Below are positions 34,946-43,049 of a stretch of DNA of 64,000 nt, one piece after another. The notes under the pieces were generated by a model. That model saw only the letters and a list, made by a program, of their open reading frames with translations. It had not been told where the DNA came from and did not search any database. Both the position numbers and the translations under genes were made by a program. The DNA comes from Actinomyces sp. (lineage in GTDB: Bacteria; Actinomycetota; Actinomycetes; Actinomycetales; Actinomycetaceae). Position 1 is the stretch's first letter. Each line of letters starts with the position of its first letter. The stretch spans positions 1 through 64,000 of the forward strand of contig NZ_JARKVC010000015.1 of assembly GCF_029851875.1 (NCBI RefSeq), read 5' to 3'.

Positions 34946-36424
34946 TCAGGCCTCGGTCGCCTCCTGCGCGGCGGTGTCCTTGGGCTGCTCGGTGCGCAGG
35001 CTCGCAACGGACAACGGCTCGGTGTTCTGCCCGTCCTCGCCCGGAGCGGCAGCCAGGTCCGCCTCGGTCGGTGCGGGGGCCGGCGTGCTCGTCTCCTCAG
35101 GCGAGGCCGCAGAGGCCGGCTCGGTGGGGCGCAGGGCCTGGTTGATGACCTCGGAGAAGACCGGCGCCTGCGGCACCGCGTTGCCCAGGACCCCGCGCAT
35201 CTCCTCCAGGTAGCCCGACACCGAGTCGCGCTGGCGCTCGAGCTCCTCAACCTGACGCTCGGCGGCAGACAGGCGTGCCTCGCCGTCGGCGCGTGCGGAC
35301 TCGAGCATCTCAGCCGCCTCCGCCCGAGCGGCCTGCAGGATCTGCTCCGACTGGCGCTCAGCCTCGGCCTGGCGGTCGCGGGCCTCAGCATCGGTCCGCG
35401 CACGCACGGCCTCGGCACGCTCAAGAGCCTCCTGGAGACGGGCCTCAGCCTCCTCAGCCTGCTGCTGAGCCTGCTCGTTCATGACGCGGATGCGCTCGGC
35501 GGCGGCCTTGTGGGCGTCGGAGTCCTCCTGGGCGGCAGCCTCGTGCTGGGCCGCGATCTCCAGGCTGGTCTGCTGACGCAGCTCGGTGGCCTCCGCGCGA
35601 GCGGCCTCGGCCTCAGCGGTGGCCTCGCGGCGCAGCGCCGTCGTCTCCTCCTTGGCCTCACGGCGGAGGGTCTCGGCCTCCGCGCGGGCCTTGTCCAGCA
35701 GCGTCGAGGCCTCAGCCGCCGTGGTGGAGCGAAGCTTCTCCGCCTCCTCGGTGCTCGTGGCACGCAGCTCGTCGGCCTCGCTCGTGGCGGCGCGGCGGGT
35801 CTCAGCGGCCTCACGCTCAGCGGAGATCTGCAGCTCGGTGGCCTCCTTCCTCGCCTGGGCGACGACGAGCTGGGCCTCACGTTCAGCGCTGTCACGCACG
35901 GTGGTGGCCTCGGCCTGCGCCTCGGAGGTGACCTGGTCGGCCTTGCGCTGGGCCGAGGCCACCATCTCCTCGGCCCGGGCCGTGGCGTTGGCCAGCGTCG
36001 TGGAGGACTCCGCCTCGGCCTGCGAACGCAGCTCGGCGGCGTCGCGTCGGGCGTCGGACAGGAGCGTGGCGGACTCAGTGGAGGCCTGCTCGCTCACGCG
36101 CCTGGCGTTGGCGCGTGCGCGGGCGAGGAGGGTCTCGGCCTCGGCGCTGGCCTTGGACAGGACCGTGGCTGACTGCTCCTCGGCGCTGCGCAGCAGCTGC
36201 TCGATGCGCGATCCGAGGCCCGCGTAGGAAGGAGTGTCCGTCTCGCGCAGGCGGCGCTGAGCGTCGGCAAGCTCGCCGGCCAGCGTCATCGTGCGCTGGT
36301 CCAGGCTCTCGACCTCGCGGCGGGCGTCAGCGAGCTGACGCTGCAGGGTCTCGATCCGCTGGTCGACCTGGGCGCGGTCGTAGCCGCGCATCGTGATCGT
36401 GAAGGCCTCGGTCCCGTCGGTCAC
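34946..36424 (-). CDS. DivIVA-domain long coiled-coil protein (Scy/FilP-like)
   Basis: About 492 aa. The N-terminus TITMRGYDRAQVDQRIETLQRQL is the DivIVA/Wag31-type membrane-curvature motif. A nearly uninterrupted Ala/Glu/Arg-rich coiled coil follows to about residue 430, with periodic E-A-E/A-R-A-E-A units, and the end is an acidic Pro/Thr-rich tail. In Streptomyces such proteins (Scy, FilP) organise polar growth and cytoskeletal assemblies, so a polarity or cell-shape role is likely. The start is GTG at 36424 with GAGAGGGGAC about 10 nt upstream; longer frames lack conservation. A TACTCT hexamer near 36478 may be its -10. Confidence 0.75.
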   Translation of the reverse strand: MTDGTEAFTITMRGYDRAQVDQRIETLQRQLADARREVESLDQRTMTLAGELADAQRRLRETDTPSYAGLGSRIEQLLRSAEEQSATVLSKASAEAETLLARARANARRVSEQASTESATLLSDARRDAAELRSQAEAESSTTLANATARAEEMVASAQRKADQVTSEAQAEATTVRDSAEREAQLVVAQARKEATELQISAEREAAETRRAATSEADELRATSTEEAEKLRSTTAAEASTLLDKARAEAETLRREAKEETTALRREATAEAEAARAEATELRQQTSLEIAAQHEAAAQEDSDAHKAAAERIRVMNEQAQQQAEEAEARLQEALERAEAVRARTDAEARDRQAEAERQSEQILQAARAEAAEMLESARADGEARLSAAERQVEELERQRDSVSGYLEEMRGVLGNAVPQAPVFSEVINQALRPTEPASAASPEETSTPAPAPTEADLAAAPGEDGQNTEPLSVASLRTEQPKDTAAQEATEA

Positions 36425-36809
36425 GTCTGTGTCCCCTCTCCTGACGGCTCCTGACGGCCGCGCGCCGTCTGCCAGGACAGAGTATCGGGGTCGGACGAGG
36501 CTGTGCTGTTTCGCTGCTGGCTGGCGTGGCCGAGCTGGCGGCTGCACGCTTCCCGGACCGGCTGGCACCGTCAGGGTGAGCGGGCCGCTCGGGATGGAAC
36601 GGGGCCGTGAGTCGTTCTGCTCAGGGCGCAGGATCCTGTGATCTTGCCCGCGGCTGCTGCGCTCAGGCCGCTCGCATGGGATTCTGGATTGCCCGAAGTG
36701 CCCAGGTGGACCCGGGAGCACGCCTCCCGTGCGGCCACCTGACCTCGCCCCGGCCGCCGCCGCGGCGGGTGCGTCGGGCCCCTGTCCGTGAGAGCAAGGA
36801 GACCGAGTC
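36425..36809. other. Divergent intergenic region between the coiled-coil gene and a membrane protein gene
   Basis: 385 bp. Near 36475-36490 the minus strand reads GATACTCT, a plausible promoter for the coiled-coil gene. An AAGGAG ribosome site ends the region on the plus strand. I see no gene, repeat or RNA motif in the rest. Confidence 0.5.
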
Positions 36810-38012
36810 GTGAACCGACGTATCGTGAGTGCGATCGCCGCTGTCCTAGGACTGGTCGTCATCGCCCTGGCCGTGTGCTCCGCCACCGTGTGGCGTCCGA
36901 GCTCGACCGCCGAGGCGACCCTTCCAACCACTCCCGACCAGCCCTACGCCCTGGTCGAGCCCGGCGTCCTGGGACTGGTCAACTCTGACGTCACCGTCAC
37001 CGCGACCTCACAGGGCCAGGACGTCACCCTGGCCGTGGGCTACTCCGCCGACGCCCGCGCCTGGCTCGCTGACGACCCGTACCTCTCGGTCACCGGTCTG
37101 AGGGACTGGAAGACCCTGGCGACCACCGAGGTCACCGAGCGCTGTGAGGCAGACTCGGCCACGGCCACGGCCACGGCGACGGCGAGCGCCGGTGCCACTG
37201 ACGCTGCTTCTCCCGCCGCCACGCAGGAGGCCACCGAGACCGCCTCCGCCGCACCGAGCAGCTCCGCCACCGCCTCCGCGGGCTGCACGGCCCTGACCGC
37301 CTCGGGCGCTGACCCGGCAGGCGCGGACGTGTGGCAGACCTCGGTGACCAAGGCGGACACCGCGACCATCGACCTGGACGCCACGGACTCAGACCTCGTG
37401 ATCCTGGCTGCCACGGACGGCAGCGCCGCCGCGCCCACGCTCACCCTGACCTGGTCCCGCTCGGTGTCCACCCCCTGGCTCGTCCCGGGCCTGGTGCTTG
37501 GCGGCGTCCTCATCCTGGTGGGCGTCTTCGGCCTGCTGCTGGACATCCAGATGCGTCACGCTGACGAGCAGCGCCGTCAGCGCGCGGCCGAGCGCGCTGC
37601 CCGTCTGGCCACCGCCGACTCCACCGCCACCATGGGCATCCCCGCCGTCAACGATCCCAACCGTCCGCTCACCCGCCGCGAGGCGCGGGACAAGGAACGC
37701 GCTGAGGCCGCCGGCGAGGAGTGGATCGACCCGCGCACCGGCGTCGTCTACGTCGACGGCGTGGCTGCCCCGGCCGTCCCGCAGGCCGACGAGGGCACTG
37801 GCTCCTCCCAGCCGGCTGACGCTCAGGGGGCCGACGGCGAGGCGACGGCGGAGGATGAGCCGCCTGCCGAGCCTGTCACGGACGAGGAGGCCCTGGAGGC
37901 CGCAGGCGCGTCGCGAGGCTCCGCCGTCGTCCCGGGCCTGGACGAGGAGACGGTGCGCGCCCTGCGTGCCGGCCGCGAGCCGGAGACCACCGAGGCTGAG
38001 GAGAACGCCTGA
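36810..38012 (+). CDS. Membrane protein with extracytoplasmic Ala/Thr-rich domain
   Basis: The 400-aa protein has two membrane helices (about 5-28 and 210-235). An exposed region lies between them, including a Thr/Ala/Ser-rich linker and two cysteines (SERCEAD and SAGCTAL) that could form a disulfide. The cytoplasmic tail (about 240-400) contains REARDKERAEAAGEEWIDPRTGVVYVDG and is acidic. I do not recognise the family. The GTG at 36810 has AAGGAG 9 nt upstream. Its stop codon shares a base with the start of the lipoprotein gene (TGATG), so the two are co-translated and probably act together at the envelope. Confidence 0.75.
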   Translation: MNRRIVSAIAAVLGLVVIALAVCSATVWRPSSTAEATLPTTPDQPYALVEPGVLGLVNSDVTVTATSQGQDVTLAVGYSADARAWLADDPYLSVTGLRDWKTLATTEVTERCEADSATATATATASAGATDAASPAATQEATETASAAPSSSATASAGCTALTASGADPAGADVWQTSVTKADTATIDLDATDSDLVILAATDGSAAAPTLTLTWSRSVSTPWLVPGLVLGGVLILVGVFGLLLDIQMRHADEQRRQRAAERAARLATADSTATMGIPAVNDPNRPLTRREARDKERAEAAGEEWIDPRTGVVYVDGVAAPAVPQADEGTGSSQPADAQGADGEATAEDEPPAEPVTDEEALEAAGASRGSAVVPGLDEETVRALRAGREPETTEAEENA

Positions 38013-39025
38013 TGACTACCCGCCGCCACTTCCTTCTCGGCGCCGCGGCCACCGCTGCTGCCACCACGCTTGCCGCCTGCTCGCAGGAGCTGCCTGCTGC
38101 GCTGTCGGTGACCACGAGCGCGACCCCGCGCCCGGTGCTTGACGCCGACCGCCTCACTGCGATCCTGGAGCGTATCGGCAAGGGGCTGTCCTCGGCGGAC
38201 TCGGCCAAGAACGGCGAGGCTCTGGCCGGCTACCTCACCGGTCCGGCGGCGCGCGTGCGCGTGGCTGAGTACGCCGTCGCCCAGGCCACGGGAGACGACT
38301 CCCTCATCCACACCTTCTCCACCACCAGCCAGGCCGGTGCGGTGGGGCTGACCGCTGGCTTCCCGCGCGCGGCCGTGACCATCACCGAGCCCCTCTCGGA
38401 CACGGAGCCTCCCTACCTGCTCGTCCTGTCCCAGGACACGGCCCGCGACAGCTTCGAGCTGTGGTCCTGGGCGCGCCTGTTCGCAGGCGTCGAGGTGCCG
38501 GCGACCTCCACCGCCTCCGTGGGCTCGGAGCAGATCGAGGCCGGCTCCACGGGCCTCGTCGCCACCCCGCAGGAGGTTCTGGAGGCTTATGTCGCCCTCC
38601 TCAACGACCCGGAGGGTGGCAACTCCCTGGGCTTTGCTGACGACTCCCTGCGCCAGCGCGTGGCCTCCGAGCGCGGCGTCGACCTGTCCGGCATGGGCAC
38701 GGTCTCCGTCACCGCCACCGCCGGCAAGGACGGCTTCAAGGGTCTGCGCACCACCGAGGGCGGTGCCCTGGTGTCCACGACCCTGTCCTTCAGCACCGTC
38801 TACACCAAGACCGTGGCAGGCTCGACGCTCAACGTCGGCGGGAACGTCGGTAAGCTTCTGGGCGGGGACACCGAGGTGCGTGGCACCGTGACCGCCTCCT
38901 ATGACGTCATGATCGCCTTCTCTGTCCCCTCGGCTGAGGCCGGGGGACCTGCGGTGGCGCTGGGCGCGGACCTCGTGCTCGCCTCGGCCTCGCGTGACGA
39001 CGCCGCCGCGCCCTCAGGAGCCTGA
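38012..39025 (+). CDS. Tat-exported lipoprotein, function unknown
   Basis: The 337-aa product begins MTTRRHFLLGAAATAAATT, a twin-arginine signal (R-R-H-F-L), with a lipobox L-A-A-C at about residues 20-23, so it should be folded in the cytoplasm, exported by Tat and lipid-anchored. The mature part has no motif I can assign. Its ATG overlaps the stop of the preceding membrane protein by one base. An 82-bp gap separates it from the thioredoxin-like gene. Confidence 0.8.
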   Translation: MTTRRHFLLGAAATAAATTLAACSQELPAALSVTTSATPRPVLDADRLTAILERIGKGLSSADSAKNGEALAGYLTGPAARVRVAEYAVAQATGDDSLIHTFSTTSQAGAVGLTAGFPRAAVTITEPLSDTEPPYLLVLSQDTARDSFELWSWARLFAGVEVPATSTASVGSEQIEAGSTGLVATPQEVLEAYVALLNDPEGGNSLGFADDSLRQRVASERGVDLSGMGTVSVTATAGKDGFKGLRTTEGGALVSTTLSFSTVYTKTVAGSTLNVGGNVGKLLGGDTEVRGTVTASYDVMIAFSVPSAEAGGPAVALGADLVLASASRDDAAAPSGA

Positions 39026-39107
39026 GGGGATCAGGGCTCTCGCCCGGTGGCGCTGCCAGACCGGGGCCAGCTGTGGCTACAGGACCAGGAAGAAAGAAGA
39101 ACTTCAG

Positions 39108-40076
39108 ATGAGCATGTTCGGAGCCGTTGACCTGTCCTCCCTCGCACCACGCCAGGGCGAAGGCGCTGGTGGCGGTGCGGCTGGATCCACGGGTGGGGTG
39201 GCAGGCGCCGGTGGAGCGCAGGCCGAGGCAGCCGGCGGTGAGGGACCGGTCCTGCCGGCCCCGCTCGTCGTCGACGTTGACGCCACGAACCTGCGTGACG
39301 TCGCTGAGCTCTCCACTCAGGTGCCGGTGCTCCTCGTCCTCCACACCCCGCGCTCGCAGGCCTCCACGGAGCTGGTGAGCCTGCTGGAGAGGCTGGCCAC
39401 CGAGTACGGCGGCCGCTTCGAGCTGGGGAGGGTCGACGTCGACGCCGCCCCTGAGGTGGCTCAGGCGCTGCAGGCCACGGCCGTGCCGACGGCGATGGCC
39501 CTGCTGGCCGGCCAACCCATGCCGCTGTTCCAGGGCGCTGTGCCCGAGGACCAGCTGCGCGGGCTGCTTGACCAGCTCCTGCAGGTGGCTGCGGCCAACG
39601 GTGTGACCGGGCGGGTCGCTGTCGACGGCGACGGCCGGGAGGCCGAGCCGGCGGAGCCTGAGGAGACCGAGGTCGAGCGCGAGGCCCGCGAGGCGATTGA
39701 GCGCGGTGACTTCGACGCCGCGATCGAGGTCTACGACCACGCCGTGGCCCAGAACCCTGGTGACGACCAGCTCAAGGTCGCGCGTGACCAGATCCGTCTG
39801 CTCGCGCGGATGGACGGTAAGGACCCGTACGCGCTGCTGGCTGCGGCCGACGCTGACGGGGCCGACGTCGAGGCCGAGCTGGCCGGTGCCGACGCCGCGC
39901 TGACGCTGGGGGACGTGGACGCCGCCCTCGGGCGTGCCCTGGAGGCCGTGCGCTCGCGCAGCGGGGAGGAGCGGGAGACGGCGCGTGTACGGCTGCTCCA
40001 GTTCTTCGACGTCATCGGGCAGCAGACCCCCGAGGTCGCCCGGGCTCGCCGCCAGCTGGCCACGCTGCTGTTCTGA
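39108..40076 (+). CDS. Thioredoxin-fold/TPR co-chaperone-like protein lacking the CXXC motif
   Basis: The 322-aa protein starts with a Gly/Ala-rich segment (to about 40), then a thioredoxin fold (LVVDVDATNLRDV...; cis-Pro in ATAVPTAMALL) and a C-terminal tetratricopeptide-like region (AREAIERGDFDAAIEVYDHAVAQNPGDDQLKVAR). This is the plan of YbbN/CnoX, a holdase that hands proteins to GroEL or DnaK. The usual W-C-G-P-C is replaced by P-R-S-Q-A-S, so it has no thioredoxin redox activity. The ATG at 39108 follows AGAAAGAAG; an in-frame extension to 38994 overlaps the lipoprotein gene. A strong bidirectional hairpin follows it. Confidence 0.85.
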   Translation: MSMFGAVDLSSLAPRQGEGAGGGAAGSTGGVAGAGGAQAEAAGGEGPVLPAPLVVDVDATNLRDVAELSTQVPVLLVLHTPRSQASTELVSLLERLATEYGGRFELGRVDVDAAPEVAQALQATAVPTAMALLAGQPMPLFQGAVPEDQLRGLLDQLLQVAAANGVTGRVAVDGDGREAEPAEPEETEVEREAREAIERGDFDAAIEVYDHAVAQNPGDDQLKVARDQIRLLARMDGKDPYALLAAADADGADVEAELAGADAALTLGDVDAALGRALEAVRSRSGEERETARVRLLQFFDVIGQQTPEVARARRQLATLLF

Positions 40077-40090
40077 GCACAGAAGCGGCA

Positions 40091-40135
40091 CATCAGGGGC
40101 CGGCACCTACAGAGCGTAGGTGCCGGCCCCTGATG
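40091..40135. terminator. Bidirectional terminator hairpin, 20-bp perfect stem
   Basis: CATCAGGGGCCGGCACCTAC (40091-40110) pairs perfectly with 40116-40135 across a 5-nt loop, between the convergent co-chaperone-like gene and glgP. ATTGT follows on the plus strand. The clearest terminator in the window. Confidence 0.85.
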
Positions 40136-40191
40136 ATTGTGCCGGTGCCGGGCGAGAGGCGGCCGGTGGCCGCTGTCGCCCGGCTGGCGGA

Positions 40192-42558
40192 TCAGGCGAT
40201 CGGCTCCGGGGTCAGCCTCCACACCTCACGGGCGTAGTCGCTGATCGTGCGGTCGGAGGAGAAGCGGCCCGAGCGGGTGATGTTGACCCAGGCCTTGCGC
40301 TGCCAGGCGCGCTGGTCGGCGTAGTCGGCCGCCATGCGGTCCTTGGCCTCGCGGTAGGCCGCGAAGTCGCCGAGCACGTAGTAGACGTCGGCCGGCTCGT
40401 GGCTGGGCTCGAGCAGGCTGCGGCGCAGGTCGGCGAACCAGCCCGAGCCGTTGTCGTGGAGCGTGCCGTCGGTCAGGGCGTCCAGGACGCGCTTGAGACC
40501 GGGGACCGTCTGGTAGGTGGCCACCGGGTCGTAGGTAGCGCGCAGGGTGGGCAGCTCGTCGTCGGTGGCGCCGAAGATGTAGGCGTTCTCGTCGCCCACG
40601 GCGTCCAGGATCTCGACGTTCGCGCCGTCGAGCGTGCCCAGCGTCAGCGCCCCGTTCATCATGAACTTCATGTTCGAGGTACCCGAGGCCTCCTTGCCGG
40701 CCATCGAGATCTGCTCGGAGACGTCCGCGGCCGGGATGATGTGCTCAGCCGGGGAGACGTTGTAGTTGTGGATGAAGACGACCTTGAGCGTCTGGGAGAC
40801 CACCGGGTCGTTGTTGACGAGCTCAGCGATGGCGTTGATGAGCTTGATGATGGCCTTGGCGCGGATGTAGCCGGGGGCGGCCTTGGCGCCAAAGATGAAG
40901 ACGCGCTTGGGCACCTCCAGCGTCGGGTCCTCCTTCATCCGGAAGTACAGGTCCAGGATGTACAGGGCGTTGAGGAGCTGGCGCTTGTACTCGTGCAGGC
41001 GCTTGATCTGGACGTCGAAGACGGCGTCGGGGTCGATCTCCACGCCCTCGCGTGCGGCCACCCAGGCGGCGAAGTCAACCTTGTTGGCGTGCTTGACCTG
41101 TGCCAAGCGGTCCAGGACGGCGTCGTCGGCGGCGTCGGTGTACTGAGCCAGGACCGACAGGTCACGCACCCACTCGTCCGAGCCCGTGACCTCGTCCAGC
41201 AGGGCGGACAGACGCGGGTTGCACTGACGCAGCCAGCGGCGCGGGGTCACGCCGTTGGTCTTGTTGTTGAAGCGCTCAGGCCAGATCGCGTGCCACTCCT
41301 TGAGGGTGTCACGCTTGATGATCTCGGTATGCAGCGCGGCCACGCCGTTGATGGAGTAGGAGGCGTAGCAGGCGATCCAGGCCATGTGGACCATGCCGCT
41401 GTGGACCGGGGACATGTAGTCGATGGTGGCCTCGTCCACGCCGCGCTCAGCCAGGTCCAGGCGGAAGCGACGGTCGATCTCGTAGATGATCTCCAGCACG
41501 CGCGGGAACAGGCGCTCGAAGATGGAGATCTCCCAGGTCTCCAGGGCCTCGGCCAGCACGGTGTGGTTGGTGTAGGCGAAGGTCTTGGTGACCTCGGCCC
41601 AGGCGTCGTCCCAGCCCAGGCCGTGCTCGTCCATGAGGATGCGCATGAGCTCGGGGATGGCGAGCACCGGGTGGGTGTCGTTGAGCTGGACGGCGTTGTA
41701 GTCGGAGAACCCGCGCAGGTCCTCACCGTGGTAGGTCACGTAGTTCTCGACGATCTCCTGCAGGGAGGCCGAGCAGAAGAAGTACTGCTGGCGCACGCGC
41801 AGGAGCTTGCCCTCGTAGGTGGTGTCGTTGGGGTAGAGGACGCGGGAGATGTCCGCGGTGCGCTCGCGCTCGACGATGGCGTCGGTGAAGCGCTGGGAGT
41901 TGAAGGCGTCGTAGTCGAACTCCTCCATGCTCTCGGCCTTCCACAGGCGCAGGGTGTTCACGTTCTTCGTGCCGTAGCCGGTGATCGGCATGTCGTAGGG
42001 GATGGCGCGCACGGTCAGGTCGTTGTAACGGACGATGCGCTGAGCCTCCTCGCGGCGGATGACGAAGGGGTAGCCCTCCTCCATCCAGGCGTCAGGGTGC
42101 TCGGTCTGGAAGCCGTCGGAGAAGAGCTGCTTGAACAGGCCGTAGCGGTAGAGGATGCCGTAGCCGGCCACCGGCAGGTCCAGGGTGGCGCAGGAGTCGA
42201 GGAAGCAGGCGGCCAGGCGGCCTAGGCCTCCGTTGCCCAGCGCTGCGTCAGGCTCCTGCTCCAGGACGTCACTGAGGCTGCGGCCGAAGGAGTCCACGGC
42301 CTTGGCGGCCTCGTCAACGAGCCCGAGGTTGGTCAGGTTGTTGAGCAGGGCACGTCCCATGAGGAACTCGGCGGAGAAGTAGTGCTCCATGCGGCCGGCC
42401 CGGTAGCGCTGTTCGGTGGCGTACCAGTTGTCCGCGATGGCATCGACGACGGCGGCCGACAGCCCCTGCCAGACCTCCATCTCGGTGGAGGCGCCAGCGG
42501 GGTGCCCGGAAACCGCCCGCACCTGAGAGGGCACGGTGGAGGCCAGGTTCTGCGTCAT
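40192..42558 (-). CDS. glgP: Glycogen/maltodextrin phosphorylase
   Basis: The 788-aa enzyme releases glucose-1-phosphate from alpha-1,4-glucan ends using phosphate. The pyridoxal-phosphate lysine is in EASGTSNMKFMMNGALTLGTLDGANVEI-type sequence (G-T-S-N-M-K), and the N-terminal half has GNGGLGRLAACFLDS and the H-P-V-L-A-I-P-E-L-M segment. Length and the MEHYFSAEFLMGR start region fit the GlgP/MalP family. AAGGGA precedes the ATG by about 8 nt. A 13-bp-arm palindrome upstream (42588-42615) resembles a MalR operator. Monocistronic, ending at the bidirectional hairpin. Confidence 0.97.
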   Translation of the reverse strand: MTQNLASTVPSQVRAVSGHPAGASTEMEVWQGLSAAVVDAIADNWYATEQRYRAGRMEHYFSAEFLMGRALLNNLTNLGLVDEAAKAVDSFGRSLSDVLEQEPDAALGNGGLGRLAACFLDSCATLDLPVAGYGILYRYGLFKQLFSDGFQTEHPDAWMEEGYPFVIRREEAQRIVRYNDLTVRAIPYDMPITGYGTKNVNTLRLWKAESMEEFDYDAFNSQRFTDAIVERERTADISRVLYPNDTTYEGKLLRVRQQYFFCSASLQEIVENYVTYHGEDLRGFSDYNAVQLNDTHPVLAIPELMRILMDEHGLGWDDAWAEVTKTFAYTNHTVLAEALETWEISIFERLFPRVLEIIYEIDRRFRLDLAERGVDEATIDYMSPVHSGMVHMAWIACYASYSINGVAALHTEIIKRDTLKEWHAIWPERFNNKTNGVTPRRWLRQCNPRLSALLDEVTGSDEWVRDLSVLAQYTDAADDAVLDRLAQVKHANKVDFAAWVAAREGVEIDPDAVFDVQIKRLHEYKRQLLNALYILDLYFRMKEDPTLEVPKRVFIFGAKAAPGYIRAKAIIKLINAIAELVNNDPVVSQTLKVVFIHNYNVSPAEHIIPAADVSEQISMAGKEASGTSNMKFMMNGALTLGTLDGANVEILDAVGDENAYIFGATDDELPTLRATYDPVATYQTVPGLKRVLDALTDGTLHDNGSGWFADLRRSLLEPSHEPADVYYVLGDFAAYREAKDRMAADYADQRAWQRKAWVNITRSGRFSSDRTISDYAREVWRLTPEPIA

Positions 42559-42587
42559 TGTCTATCCCTTGTCCATGCGACGGATGA

Positions 42588-42615
42588 ACGTTGCTGCAAG
42601 TGCTTGCAGCAACGT
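42588..42615. promoter_or_regulatory. Candidate MalR-type operator upstream of glgP
   Basis: A perfect inverted repeat with 13-bp arms (ACGTTGCTGCAAG and CTTGCAGCAACGT) separated by TG lies 30-57 bp before the glgP start. It contains CTGCAAG and CTTGCAG, the half-site word bound by the Streptomyces MalR/Reg1 repressor of maltose and amylase genes. No malR gene is in the window. Confidence 0.75.
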
Positions 42616-42685
42616 GTACAGCCTACCCGCTGTGGCTGACATTCGCCTGCGCACAAGGCCCAGACGGCGACGACCCGCCCAGACG

Positions 42686-42757
42686 GCGAGTGTGCAGGTA
42701 CGCGCATGAGTGTGCACCCTGGGACTGCACACACAGGCGCGTACCTGCACACACGCG
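42686..42757. repeat. Dispersed ~70-bp palindromic element, copy 3
   Basis: Outer arms GCGAGTGTGCAGGTACGCGC and GCGCGTACCTGCACACACGC (one mismatch) enclose a TGTGCACCCTGGGACTGCACA inner hairpin. It flanks the gene fragment at 42764-42951 on one side; copy 4 flanks it on the other. Confidence 0.85.
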
Positions 42758-42763
42758 GGCGCA

Positions 42764-42951
42764 TGGGTGCGTGGTCTTGAGGCGGTACAGGCTCGTGCTG
42801 CGCACCCGCGCGGGGCAGGCCTCGTTGAGGTCTGCCGCGTCCTTGAGCGAGCCGCACTGGGTGACGAAGTCGGCTGACGCCAGTGCCTCGGACTTGTACC
42901 TGCTGACGTCGGGAATCTGGAAGCCGCTGCCCACGGAAGTCAGAGCCAGTC
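42764..42951 (-). pseudogene. Coding-like gene fragment between two palindromic elements
   Basis: About 62 codons on the minus strand read ALTSVGSGFQIPDVSRYK..., mixed-charge, with Tyr, Phe, Lys and two Cys, and roughly 87% G/C at third positions by hand count. No start, stop or ribosome site belongs to it: the frame runs directly from element copy 4 into copy 3. It looks like an internal or C-terminal piece of a secreted or soluble protein, not identified. Bracketing by two element copies suggests it was carried or left behind by them. Confidence 0.45.
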
Positions 42952-43023
42952 GCGAGTGTGCAGGTGTGTGGTCGGCTGTGCACCCTGGGACTGCACACTC
43001 ATGCGCGTACCTGCACACTCGCG
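42952..43023. repeat. Dispersed ~70-bp palindromic element, copy 4
   Basis: Perfect 14-bp outer arms (GCGAGTGTGCAGGT and ACCTGCACACTCGC) and the inner GTGCACCCTGGGACTGCAC hairpin, which is identical in copy 3. It ends 27 bp before the glgB stop codon, where it could also serve as a 3' hairpin for the glgE-mak-glgB operon. Confidence 0.85.
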
Positions 43024-43049
43024 GTCATAGACGGCCCCGCCCGTCGTCC

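Noticed and set aside
40120-42225. A 701-codon open frame antisense to glgP
   Set aside because: Low-complexity Gly/Val/Asp-rich translation with no motif; shadow of glgP.
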